Below, piece after piece: positions 43,380 to 50,434 of a stretch of 64,000 bases of DNA (the stretch's first letter is position 1; each line of letters begins with the position of its first letter). Position numbers and translations under genes: made by a program. The DNA is from Fimbriiglobus ruber (GTDB lineage: Bacteria > Planctomycetota > Planctomycetia > Gemmatales > Gemmataceae), in NCBI RefSeq assembly GCF_002197845.1, contig NZ_NIDE01000019.1, positions 124,001-188,000 on the forward strand, written 5' to 3'. The notes below the pieces were generated by a model. The model made no database searches and was not told the DNA's origin. It saw nothing but the letters and a program-made list of their open reading frames with translations.

Positions 43380-44153
43380 TCATCCAAACACGAACCGGAT
43401 TAACCCCACCAGGAACACATCCGCGGCCAGCACGAGTAACGAGCAGACGACGACGCTATCGGTCGTGGCTTTGCCGACGCCTTCGGAGCCGCCTTCCGCG
43501 CGTAAGCCGACGAAGCATCCGGTCGCCCCGACCAGCGCGCCGAAGACGACGGTTTTCAAACCGGCCGGGATGACCTCATCAAGGCGAAGTTCCTGAAGCA
43601 ATGCGTTCTGGTATTTCAGCCACGTCGTCTGCCCCGCGATCGCCTCGGCCACATAGCCGCTGCCGAGGGCGAGAATCGTGATGAGTACGTGTAGCAGTGG
43701 CGTGGCGACGATGCACGCCAGCACGCGCGGGCCGACGAGCCGTCGGAGCGGAGAAACGCCGAGCAGTTCGAGGGCGTCGACTTGCTCGTTGACGCGCATG
43801 GCCGCCAGTTCCGCCCCCAGACTCGCACCCGTGCGTGCGGCGACAATGAGCCCCGCCCCAATCGGGGAGAGCTCGAGCAACACCGCCGCGGCGAGGAACG
43901 TGGGCAGGTAGTCGACCGCCCCGGGGCTAGTCCGCGCGAGGACGCCGCGGGTGTGGGCCCACATCACGACGCCGAGGGCCAACCCGAGTACGCACGCGAG
44001 CGGCAGACCGCCGACCAGTACGCCGTGCAAAGGGCGCAGCCAGTATGTCGGGTGAACGACGGCCGCCGCCGATGCGAACGTGGCGCGGGCGAAGAAATAG
44101 GCCCAGTCGCCCACGCGGGCGAGAGCGTCGAACAGAGCCGTGACAAAACGCAT
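43380..44153 (-). CDS. mlaE: MlaE-type ABC transporter permease
   Basis: 257 residues with five or six membrane segments. The segment VGGLPLACVLGLALGVVMWA, the conserved cytoplasmic stretch LSPIGAGLIVAARTGASLGAELAAMRVNEQVDAL (shown in parts: ARTGASLGAELAAM and VNEQVDALELLGVSPLRRLV) and GLKTVVFGALVGATGCFVGL are standard for the MlaE/YrbE family, which moves phospholipid or other lipids across the inner membrane. No MlaF ATPase or MlaD gene is adjacent. The ATG at 44153 is preferred over an in-frame TTG at 44165; there is no clear site. It is convergent with mptG, whose stop is only 2 bases away. Confidence 0.85.
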   Translation of the reverse strand: MRFVTALFDALARVGDWAYFFARATFASAAAVVHPTYWLRPLHGVLVGGLPLACVLGLALGVVMWAHTRGVLARTSPGAVDYLPTFLAAAVLLELSPIGAGLIVAARTGASLGAELAAMRVNEQVDALELLGVSPLRRLVGPRVLACIVATPLLHVLITILALGSGYVAEAIAGQTTWLKYQNALLQELRLDEVIPAGLKTVVFGALVGATGCFVGLRAEGGSEGVGKATTDSVVVCSLLVLAADVFLVGLIRFVFG

Positions 44154-44310
44154 GGTGGAACGCAACGAAGAGAATCGTGACTCGGGCGCGAATACTCTTG
44201 AACGGCGCCCATAGTTAACGGACGGCCTGAGAGCCGAATATCTGACGTGATCTTATCAGGCGTCGCGGATTTGCGTCGATCAAAGCATAACCTGGCAAGC
44301 GCCGGCGGTT

Positions 44311-44973
44311 CTAATTGTTCACAGCAGCCCAGGTCCAGTGCCGGTCGGTCGTTTGCGTCACGCTTTCGGTCGGGAAACCGAACTGTGCCACAATCGCCCG
44401 GACTTCAGCCAGCGTTAACGCCGCCCGGAGTGACTCCGCGAACATCTGTCGCTGGTGCTGGTTGGCTCCCGCGGCGTAAGTGTCAACAAGATGGTTGAGC
44501 GTCACTTCGTCGTCTGGTCGCAAAAGATCGCGGACGAAGATCGCGCCGCCGCGGGCGCAGACGCGCGCTATTTCCGCGAACACGGCCGTCGGATCGGGGA
44601 TGTGGTGAACGATGCTGTTGGAGACGACCGCGGGAAATGTTCCGTCGGGGTAAGGCAATTTTTTCGCGTCGATGTGATCGAGGCGGATGCGTTCCTGGAG
44701 ACCGGCCGACGCGACGTTTCGAGCGGCCACGGCCAGCATTTGTTCGGCCGCGTCGACCGCTACGATATTGACTTTCGCGGCCCTTCGACAAAACTCGATT
44801 GGTATCTGAGCCGTGCCGGTGCCCAGGTCAAGGATGGTGCCGCTCGCATCAGGGCGGAACGACAGGAAGTCGGTCACGAAGACGCGGTTGACGGCCGCGT
44901 GGTCCATGTCATCGTAGTCCCGGGCCTCTTCCGCCGTATCCATCACTTCGGGTTCGAGTACGCGCGGCAGCAT
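44311..44973 (-). CDS. SAM-dependent class I methyltransferase
   Basis: 220 residues from ATG 44973. GTILDLGTGTAQIPIEFCRR is SAM motif I, NIVAVDAAEQMLAVAARNV is motif II with the acidic ribose-binding Asp, and PYPDGTFPAVVSNSIVHHIP is a typical UbiE-type motif. The N-terminus with RVLEPEVMDTAEEARDYDDMDH resembles UbiE/type-11 methyltransferases of small-molecule metabolism. A longer reading from 45048 overlaps the upstream gene and lacks a site. The 131-residue gene directly upstream ends 28 bases before this start, so the pair is probably co-transcribed. The substrate is unknown. Confidence 0.82.
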   Translation of the reverse strand: MLPRVLEPEVMDTAEEARDYDDMDHAAVNRVFVTDFLSFRPDASGTILDLGTGTAQIPIEFCRRAAKVNIVAVDAAEQMLAVAARNVASAGLQERIRLDHIDAKKLPYPDGTFPAVVSNSIVHHIPDPTAVFAEIARVCARGGAIFVRDLLRPDDEVTLNHLVDTYAAGANQHQRQMFAESLRAALTLAEVRAIVAQFGFPTESVTQTTDRHWTWAAVNN

Positions 44974-45001
44974 GGGGCGGGGCTCGGACGGGGCAGAGGA
45001 C

Positions 45002-45397
45002 TTAATTGCAGGAAGCGCAGGGCAGCAGGACGTCATCCGGCTCGTCAACCCGACGGGCCAATTCGGTGCGGCACGCCTCGATCAGGTCCGACCGCAACTC
45101 GCGGTCGTGAATGCCTTCGCGGTCCCACCGAACGATGACGGACGAGGTCGCCGGGTTGAGGCCGGCGACGTGGGTCAGCCACCAGACGCCCGCTTCTTCG
45201 TTCAGGTGCCGGGTAATCGGGTGGTGCCAGGCGAGGTGAGTTGCCAGGCAGCCCATCGGCATGGCACGCGTAAAAGCCCCGTGGATAAGCAACGGGTTAG
45301 CCGTCTCCAGGAGCCCCAGGAGCCGTTTTAAACCGCTTGTGGTGGCGTGGGGGAGCCATACGGTGCGAAATTCCGTCAGGGGGGCGTTGTATGGCAT
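45002..45397 (-). CDS. Hypothetical protein, 131 residues
   Basis: PYNAPLTEFRTVWLPHATTS, then a helical middle with GLLETANPLLIHGAFTRAMP and GCLATHLAWHHPITRHLNEE, and a C-terminal Cys pair (PCASC). No family is recognised. The ATG at 45397 is firm because GAGGAGGAG stands 4 bases upstream. The upstream open frame to 45463 is not used. It precedes the methyltransferase gene on the same strand. Confidence 0.7.
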   Translation of the reverse strand: MPYNAPLTEFRTVWLPHATTSGLKRLLGLLETANPLLIHGAFTRAMPMGCLATHLAWHHPITRHLNEEAGVWWLTHVAGLNPATSSVIVRWDREGIHDRELRSDLIEACRTELARRVDEPDDVLLPCASCN

Positions 45398-45902
45398 AAT
45401 GCTCCTCCTCGCGGCGGCACGATGTCCGGGCGACCGCTGGGCGGTGCAAGGTCTTTGGTGCAATAAACTTACGGAACAAACCGGCCGAGCCGGTGGTCCG
45501 GATGGGTACGTTCTTACGGCCGTCTAACAGGCTGGACCCCGCCGCGATGGTGTGACTTTCGGCGGGACGGCTTCGTTAGGTCCGAGGCATCTTAGTTCCG
45601 TGGATTTAGAGGTGTCAAGGGTCCGCATCGCCGCCTTCGGGTCACGTTCGCCCCCGGGATTTCGGGTGGGAATCGGAACGCCTCCGGGAATTGGGAGTTA
45701 CGGAAAACGTGTCGGAAGCGAGAATTTCCCGGAAAAATATGGAAACAGACCGCCCGGAGAAGCGGAGAGAGAATTTCGCTAGAACAGACGTAAGTTAATT
45801 GATTTTACGTAAATTTATTAATTTAAATAATCGGCATATCTGACTTGTTTTCTTAGTTGCGTAATTTTTATAGTATTTTTCGTTCTTTTTGGTAACAAAA
45901 TG
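45398..45902. other. Gap with an AT-rich stretch
   Basis: No supported gene. About 45785-45900 is strongly AT-rich (for example TTTACGTAAATTTATTAATT), unlike the surrounding DNA, and may hold the promoter of the leftward genes at 44.3-45.4 kb. Confidence 0.4.
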
Positions 45903-45928
45903 AGCCCCGGCAGGTCTCTGCCGGGGCT
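45903..45928 (-). terminator. Terminator after ilvC
   Basis: An 11-base-pair stem AGCCCCGGCAG/CTGCCGGGGCT with a 4-base loop. Read leftward it is followed by CATTTTGTT. Confidence 0.7.
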
Positions 45929-45957
45929 TCGCGTGGGTCATGATTTCGTGGTGCCGA

Positions 45958-47021
45958 CTACTTCGATTCGTTGCCGTCGGCCCGTTCCGGGCGGAGGGAG
46001 CGGACCCACACGCCGGCCTTCCACATTTCGCTGTCGGCGATCGTCTTCAGTTCCTTTTCCAGCGACTCGCGGTAGTCCGGCCGGCTGTTCGCGTCGAGTA
46101 CGCGGCGGGTTTCTTCGCCCGTGGCGACCGACTCGTACAACTTCTCGAACACCGGTTTGCTGGCGTCGCGGAACTTGCCGAACCAGTCGAGCGCGCCGCG
46201 CTGGGCGGTCGTCGAGCAGTTCGCGTACATCCAGTCCATCCCCTTCTCGGCGATCAGCGGGTAGAGGCTCTGGGTCGCCTCTTCGACGGTCTCGTTGAAC
46301 GCCTCGGACGGGCTGTGCCCGTGTTCCCGCAGCACTTCGTACTGGGCCAGCCAGAGCCCGTAGATCGCGCCCATGAGGACGCCCCGCTCGCCCGTCAGGT
46401 CCGAGAACACTTCCTTCTGGAAGGTGGTTTCGAACAGGTAGCCGGAGCCGATCGCCACGCCGAGGGCGAGGCAGCGGTCCTTGGCCTTGCCGGTCGCGTC
46501 CTGGTGGATGGCGAAGCTGGAATTGATACCGCGGCCTTCGAGGAACAGGCGCCGCACGGTCGTCCCCGAACCCTTCGGGGCGACGAGGATGACGTCGATG
46601 TCCTTCGGCGGGATTACGTTGGTCTGATCGTGGTACACGATCGAGAAGCCGTGGGAGAAGTACAAGGCTTTGCCGGCCGTCAGGTGCGGCTTGATCTTCG
46701 ACCACATGTCCTTCTGCCCGGCGTCGGACAGGAGGTACTGGATGACGGTCCCCTTGGCCGCGGCTTCTTCGGGTCGAACAGCGTCTCGCCGGGCACCCAG
46801 CCGTCCTGGAGGCAGAGGTCGTAGGCCTTGCCGCCCTTCCGCTGGCCGACGATGACCTTCACGCCGTTGTCGCGCATGTTCAGCGACTGGCCGCGGCCCT
46901 GGACCCCGTACCCGATGACCGCGATGGTCTCGTTCGCGAGGATCTGCTTGACCCGCTCCGGCGGGTAGTCTTTCCGCTCGATCGCGGTCTCGTGGTTGTT
47001 CCCGAGTGTCAACTCTTTCAT
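45958..47021 (-). pseudogene. ilvC: Ketol-acid reductoisomerase gene with a single-base frameshift
   Basis: The enzyme catalyses the second step of valine, leucine and isoleucine synthesis. The N-terminal frame from ATG 47021 has IAVIGYGVQGRGQSLNMRD, the NADPH-binding GxGxxG, and ends normally through LQDGWVPGETLFDP. Then one base is missing at about 46770 (CCGAAGAAGCC). The other frame continues with EEAAAKGTVIQYLLSDAGQK, DMWSKIKPHLTAGKALYFSH, PKGSGTTVRRLFLEGRG, and a C-terminus with GYLFETTFQKEVFSDLTGER (the Mg-binding Glu/Asp region). One added G (CCGGAAGAA) restores about 354 residues. Since the enzyme is needed for prototrophy, a sequencing deletion is the simplest reading. Confidence 0.85.
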
Positions 47022-47090
47022 AGCGGCACCTCTTATTGCGGGGGAGAACGTGGCGGCCGTCCGGCCGCGACCGACCGGGGAATGTTACCC

Positions 47091-47135
47091 GGCAAGTATC
47101 TTGGAGTCAAGTATCTTGACTCCAAGATACTTGCC
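47091..47135. promoter_or_regulatory. MarR-type operator: 45-bp palindrome with three CAAGTATCTTG-like sites
   Basis: A perfect 21-base inverted repeat around TAT, 15 bases before the marR start and 70 before ilvC. It contains CAAGTATCTTG at 47093-47103 and 47108-47118 and the inverted CAAGATACTTG at 47122-47132. The ATCTTG(N)4CAAGAT core is a known MarR-family operator type, so autoregulation and perhaps ilvC control are likely. Confidence 0.75.
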
Positions 47136-47149
47136 GTTAAGGTATCTGT

Positions 47150-47671
47150 ATGGGACACGAACGCGACGCGATCGACCGGCTCATCAACGACTGGCGGGCG
47201 GCCCGGCCGGACCTCGACCCGTCTCCACTCGAATTAGTCGGCCGCGTGATCGTGCTGGCCACGTATCTGGAGCGGGGCGTGGACAAAGCCCTGGCCGTAC
47301 ACGGGCTCACCCTCGGCCAGTTCGACATCCTGGCCACCCTTCGCCGGAACGCCACGACCGGCGGGCTGACGCCGAAACAACTCCTGCGGAGCGTCATGCT
47401 CTCGTCCGGCGGGATGACCAGCCGGCTCGACCGCATCGAATCCGAGGGCTGGGTGGTCCGAAAGGCCGACCCGACGGACCGCCGTGGCGTTGTGGTGGAA
47501 CTGACTCCCAAGGGGCGAAAGGTGATCGACGCGGCGACCGCCACGCGGTTCGATCAGGCTGAGGCGGCGATCCCACCGCTCACATCGGGCGAACGGCGCA
47601 CACTCACCGAGCTTCTGCGGAAGTGGTTACAACAACTCACCGTGATGAGTAGCCTCGAAGCGGGGGCGTGA
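47150..47671 (+). CDS. MarR family transcriptional regulator
   Basis: 173 residues. A winged helix with LTLGQFDILATLRRNATTGG, LTPKQLLRSVMLSSGGMTSR (recognition helix) and LDRIESEGWVVRKADPTDRR, the MarR wing DxRG-like motif. MarR proteins are usually dimeric repressors relieved by small aromatic ligands or oxidants. The operator palindrome lies 15 bases upstream. AAGG stands 7 bases before the ATG at 47150. It is divergent from ilvC, and convergent with the Sm-like gene after it. Confidence 0.9.
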   Translation: MGHERDAIDRLINDWRAARPDLDPSPLELVGRVIVLATYLERGVDKALAVHGLTLGQFDILATLRRNATTGGLTPKQLLRSVMLSSGGMTSRLDRIESEGWVVRKADPTDRRGVVVELTPKGRKVIDAATATRFDQAEAAIPPLTSGERRTLTELLRKWLQQLTVMSSLEAGA

Positions 47672-47683
47672 TCCACCGCCCGG

Positions 47684-47947
47684 CTACTCGTCGACCACGT
47701 CGTCCATTTTGGAAATCGCGGTCACTTCGGCGCGTGAGAGAATGATCCGCTTGCGGTTTCGCTTGATCCCGGTCGCCACGGACGCCGCGACGTAATTCTC
47801 GCGAGAGGTATCGGTGTCCCGCAAGTCGTGCAGGTCGGCGTTCTTGAGTTCGAGGAAGTGTTCGTCGTACCGCTTCAAGGTTCCCAGGCAAACGTATTCG
47901 CTGCGGAAGTCGACCACGACTTTCTGATCGAGTAGTTCTTCGAGCAT
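47684..47947 (-). CDS. Small Sm-like protein, 87 residues
   Basis: LEELLDQKVVVDFRSEYVCL, GTLKRYDEHFLELKNADLHD: the pattern of five short strands with a G-x-L-x-x-(Y)D-x-F-L-E-L-x-N-A core is Sm/Hfq-like, suggesting an RNA- or nucleic-acid-binding barrel. The C-terminus with KRNRKRIILSRAEVTAISKM continues the barrel. GCGAGGA stands 5 bases before the ATG at 47947; the longer upstream frame is not used. The role is unknown. It lies just downstream of marR on the opposite strand, convergent. Confidence 0.65.
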   Translation of the reverse strand: MLEELLDQKVVVDFRSEYVCLGTLKRYDEHFLELKNADLHDLRDTDTSRENYVAASVATGIKRNRKRIILSRAEVTAISKMDDVVDE

Positions 47948-48152
47948 GGCGGTCCTCGCGAATCCAAGTCCTCGTTTCAATACCACGACCCGCGATATGA
48001 TCGGACGCCGAAGGATGTTCGTTTCGTAACTCCCACTCGCACGGTCTTGATTGAGATTAATTCGATTGTGCTGAGCGTCAACCCGGTAACAGAAACGCCG
48101 GGCGTCACTCGGTTGCGAGTGACGCCCGGCGTTTGGAATCACGTCTCAGATC

Positions 48153-48255
48153 TCAGCCGCACCCGGTCGTTTCGCCACAGGTGTCGCACTTCATGCAGGC
48201 GCCGCTACGGACCAGCGTAAGCGCGCCGCAGTTTGAACAGGGGTCGCCTTCGTAA
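48153..48255 (-). repeat. Second copy of the nrdJ 3' end (direct repeat 1)
   Basis: On the minus strand this encodes [20 protein letters not shown], then [13 protein letters not shown] and a TGA stop: identical in protein to the end of nrdJ, with all differences synonymous. Over 48160-48255 it has 5 mismatches in 96 bases to 50442-50537. It has no start codon and no body, so it is the tail of an nrdJ gene left at the far side of an inserted DNA segment. Confidence 0.9.
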
Positions 48256-48470
48256 TACTACTGTTGACAAGCTATTCGGACCAACTCGGCCGGTTCGATC
48301 CAACTTTGCCAACCGCTGATGGAGTACCACGATGGCTGATCTGACACCGAAACATCACCAGCGCAGCATTATGCTATCGTACGGCGGGATGACCTTTGGC
48401 TCTTGCCGCCGTTTTCCTTCATTGGGGCCGAATCGTAACACAACACGCGGGCAGCTCCTGTGCAGTGGTG

Positions 48471-49418
48471 CTATGCAACAGAAAGGCCAAATCGCAGCTT
48501 AGACGATTTCGCGTATTCATCAATTGCTTCGATACCCAACCATTGGCGATTCAGTCTCTCAGCTACTTCTCCCGTTGTATTGCTGCCAGCAAATGGGTCC
48601 ATTATTAAATCGTCTTCATCGGTCAAAAACCGGATAAAAAATTCGATCAACTGCTCTGGCATGACCGCTGGATGTGGTTTAATGCCCCTTTGCTTGCATT
48701 TTAGGTGATAAGGTTTTCTACTAGAGGTATTTGCAATGGGCAAGACATTTATCAGGTCTGAACTGTCTGAAGACACCAAAACATTTGGTGGTATTGAACC
48801 GCCGTTGTCTATACGAAACGTCTCATTTCCGACGCGATGTTCCGAGGGTCTGTTTCCACCGTTGAAAGTGCCTCGAGATAAAAGCTTTTTCATGCTAGGG
48901 CTGTATTCGGTTAGAATTTTTCGGTTGTCTGCTTTCGGATTGGGTGTAGGCGACATCCACCAAATTCGAGTAAAAGCGTCTTTGACTCGAATACGGCGAA
49001 CTGTTACCCATTCCGCCGGAGACGGCAGTCGTGCGGGGTTATAACAAATGAACTCTTGGCACAGATGTAGATTTGCGGCTTCTTGGAATGCTAAAAGAGC
49101 CTTGAGCCCCGCTGTGGACATCGTTGGCTCACCAACATTCCAACCGTTTCCGATTTCAAGTACAATTGAGCCATTAGGCGTAAGAAACTGTGTCCAAATC
49201 TTGGCAAATGTTGCCATCCATTCAGAGTAGGACTGGCCTGTTAAATTTCCGTATTTTTTCTCCCGCTGAAGCGGGAATGGGGGAGAAGTAAATATAAGTT
49301 GTACTTTACTTTTCCATTTCTCGAATTGTGGACTTTGCAGAATGCTTTCTCCGTTTCCAACAAACATCTGCCCCAGTGGAGTTTTGTATGCAGTACGAAA
49401 ATGCTGGATCTGATCCAC
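48471..49418 (-). CDS. Beta-type DNA methyltransferase (probably N4-cytosine)
   Basis: 315 residues. The catalytic motif IV LIFTSPPFPLQREKKYGNLT comes first (about residues 42-61) and the SAM motif I DDLIMDPFAGSNTTGEVAER comes late (about residues 277-296), which is the beta order of amino-methyltransferases; TSPPF rather than DPPY suggests N4-cytosine. GSIVLEIGNGWNVGEPT is the region after IV. No restriction nuclease gene is found nearby, so the enzyme may be solitary or have lost its partner. Codon use is AT-richer than in the neighbouring core genes. The ATG at 49418 has no clear site. Confidence 0.85.
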   Translation of the reverse strand: MDQIQHFRTAYKTPLGQMFVGNGESILQSPQFEKWKSKVQLIFTSPPFPLQREKKYGNLTGQSYSEWMATFAKIWTQFLTPNGSIVLEIGNGWNVGEPTMSTAGLKALLAFQEAANLHLCQEFICYNPARLPSPAEWVTVRRIRVKDAFTRIWWMSPTPNPKADNRKILTEYSPSMKKLLSRGTFNGGNRPSEHRVGNETFRIDNGGSIPPNVLVSSDSSDLINVLPIANTSSRKPYHLKCKQRGIKPHPAVMPEQLIEFFIRFLTDEDDLIMDPFAGSNTTGEVAERLNRQWLGIEAIDEYAKSSKLRFGLSVA

Positions 49419-49607
49419 TGCGTAAGCCCCGCGGGAATTTCAAAAAATCGAACGGCAGGGGGCGGGAATATGCTATCTTCAAAGCTATGTCAAGCTCGAT
49501 TCTGCCCGCCTAAATGGCGGCCACATACTGTCTGACGTGCTGATTTGTATTGAAAACTGGAGAGCCTCCGATCTTTAGCGGCTCTCCTATAAAAAATGGG
49601 TTGTCGT

Positions 49608-50195
49608 TCACAGGCCATCGAAAAGAGTGCGTTCTTGGTTTGACTCAGAATTCGCAAAATACACCGATTGGGATCTCCGCTCACCTTGCAGAATCCGAGA
49701 TCCTTGCTTTGTAATCACCCCGGCAACTCTCAGTTCGACGAGACGGGCGGATACAGTCTGATGACTCATGCCAAGATATGTTTCGAGTTCCCGGCATGTC
49801 AGACCATCCGGACAATTTGTGATATAGGTGCGAATCCTTGAGAGTGCCGAATCAGGATTCGCATGGGTCACTTTTCGACGGCAGGAATCGCGGTGTGAGT
49901 CGGTACAAGGTTGTCTTGCACGCCGAGGCGTATGAACTGGATCTCCGTGCAATTCCTGGTTATAGTTTTCAAGGGTTACATATACACGCCTTGACGCGCC
50001 GTCAAGATGGCGAGTAAGTGCAATGTGAACTACCACATTGTTTTCGACAAGATGCCGAAGATTTCCGGTTACAGTTTGATGGGTTGTACTGCCTAGCCTG
50101 TGCCACAAAGCGCGTTCAATTTCCAGAGATGTAACCCCAACTAATCCGGATTGACGAATGATGGTGACAATTTGGTCGTCAATAATCGGCCACAT
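49608..50195 (-). CDS. Two-winged-helix protein beside the methyltransferase
   Basis: 195 residues. Two wHTH modules are visible: residues about 1-75 (IRQSGLVGVTSLEIERALWH, TTHQTVTGNLRHLVENNVVV) and about 118-175 (CRELETYLGMSHQTVSARLV, VAGVITKQGSRI). A polar linker with Cys and His (CTDSHRDSCRRK) lies between. This is the pattern of a transcriptional regulator or DNA-recognition subunit; no nuclease motif is seen. The ATG at 50195 is chosen since AAGAGA is 5 bases upstream; the ATG at 50249 is less likely. It is in the same orientation as the methyltransferase, 189 bases upstream. Confidence 0.65.
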   Translation of the reverse strand: MWPIIDDQIVTIIRQSGLVGVTSLEIERALWHRLGSTTHQTVTGNLRHLVENNVVVHIALTRHLDGASRRVYVTLENYNQELHGDPVHTPRRARQPCTDSHRDSCRRKVTHANPDSALSRIRTYITNCPDGLTCRELETYLGMSHQTVSARLVELRVAGVITKQGSRILQGERRSQSVYFANSESNQERTLFDGL

Positions 50196-50434
50196 AAAAA
50201 TCTCTTCACGAGTACACCATCCTGGCGATAATTGCCACAATGAGTACATCTCATTATGCGCGATTCCTTCGCATTTGTTATTAATATACTTCCGAACAGA
50301 TTCTATTCAATATCAACTTGCAGCTATGGCCACAAGTTTTGCGAATTTTTCGTCTTTTCTTTGTCAAAGCAGTCCGATCTCGCCGATTATGTTTGTCGAG
50401 ACCAGGCTTTGTTATGTGCGTTTTTTATGTGTGG

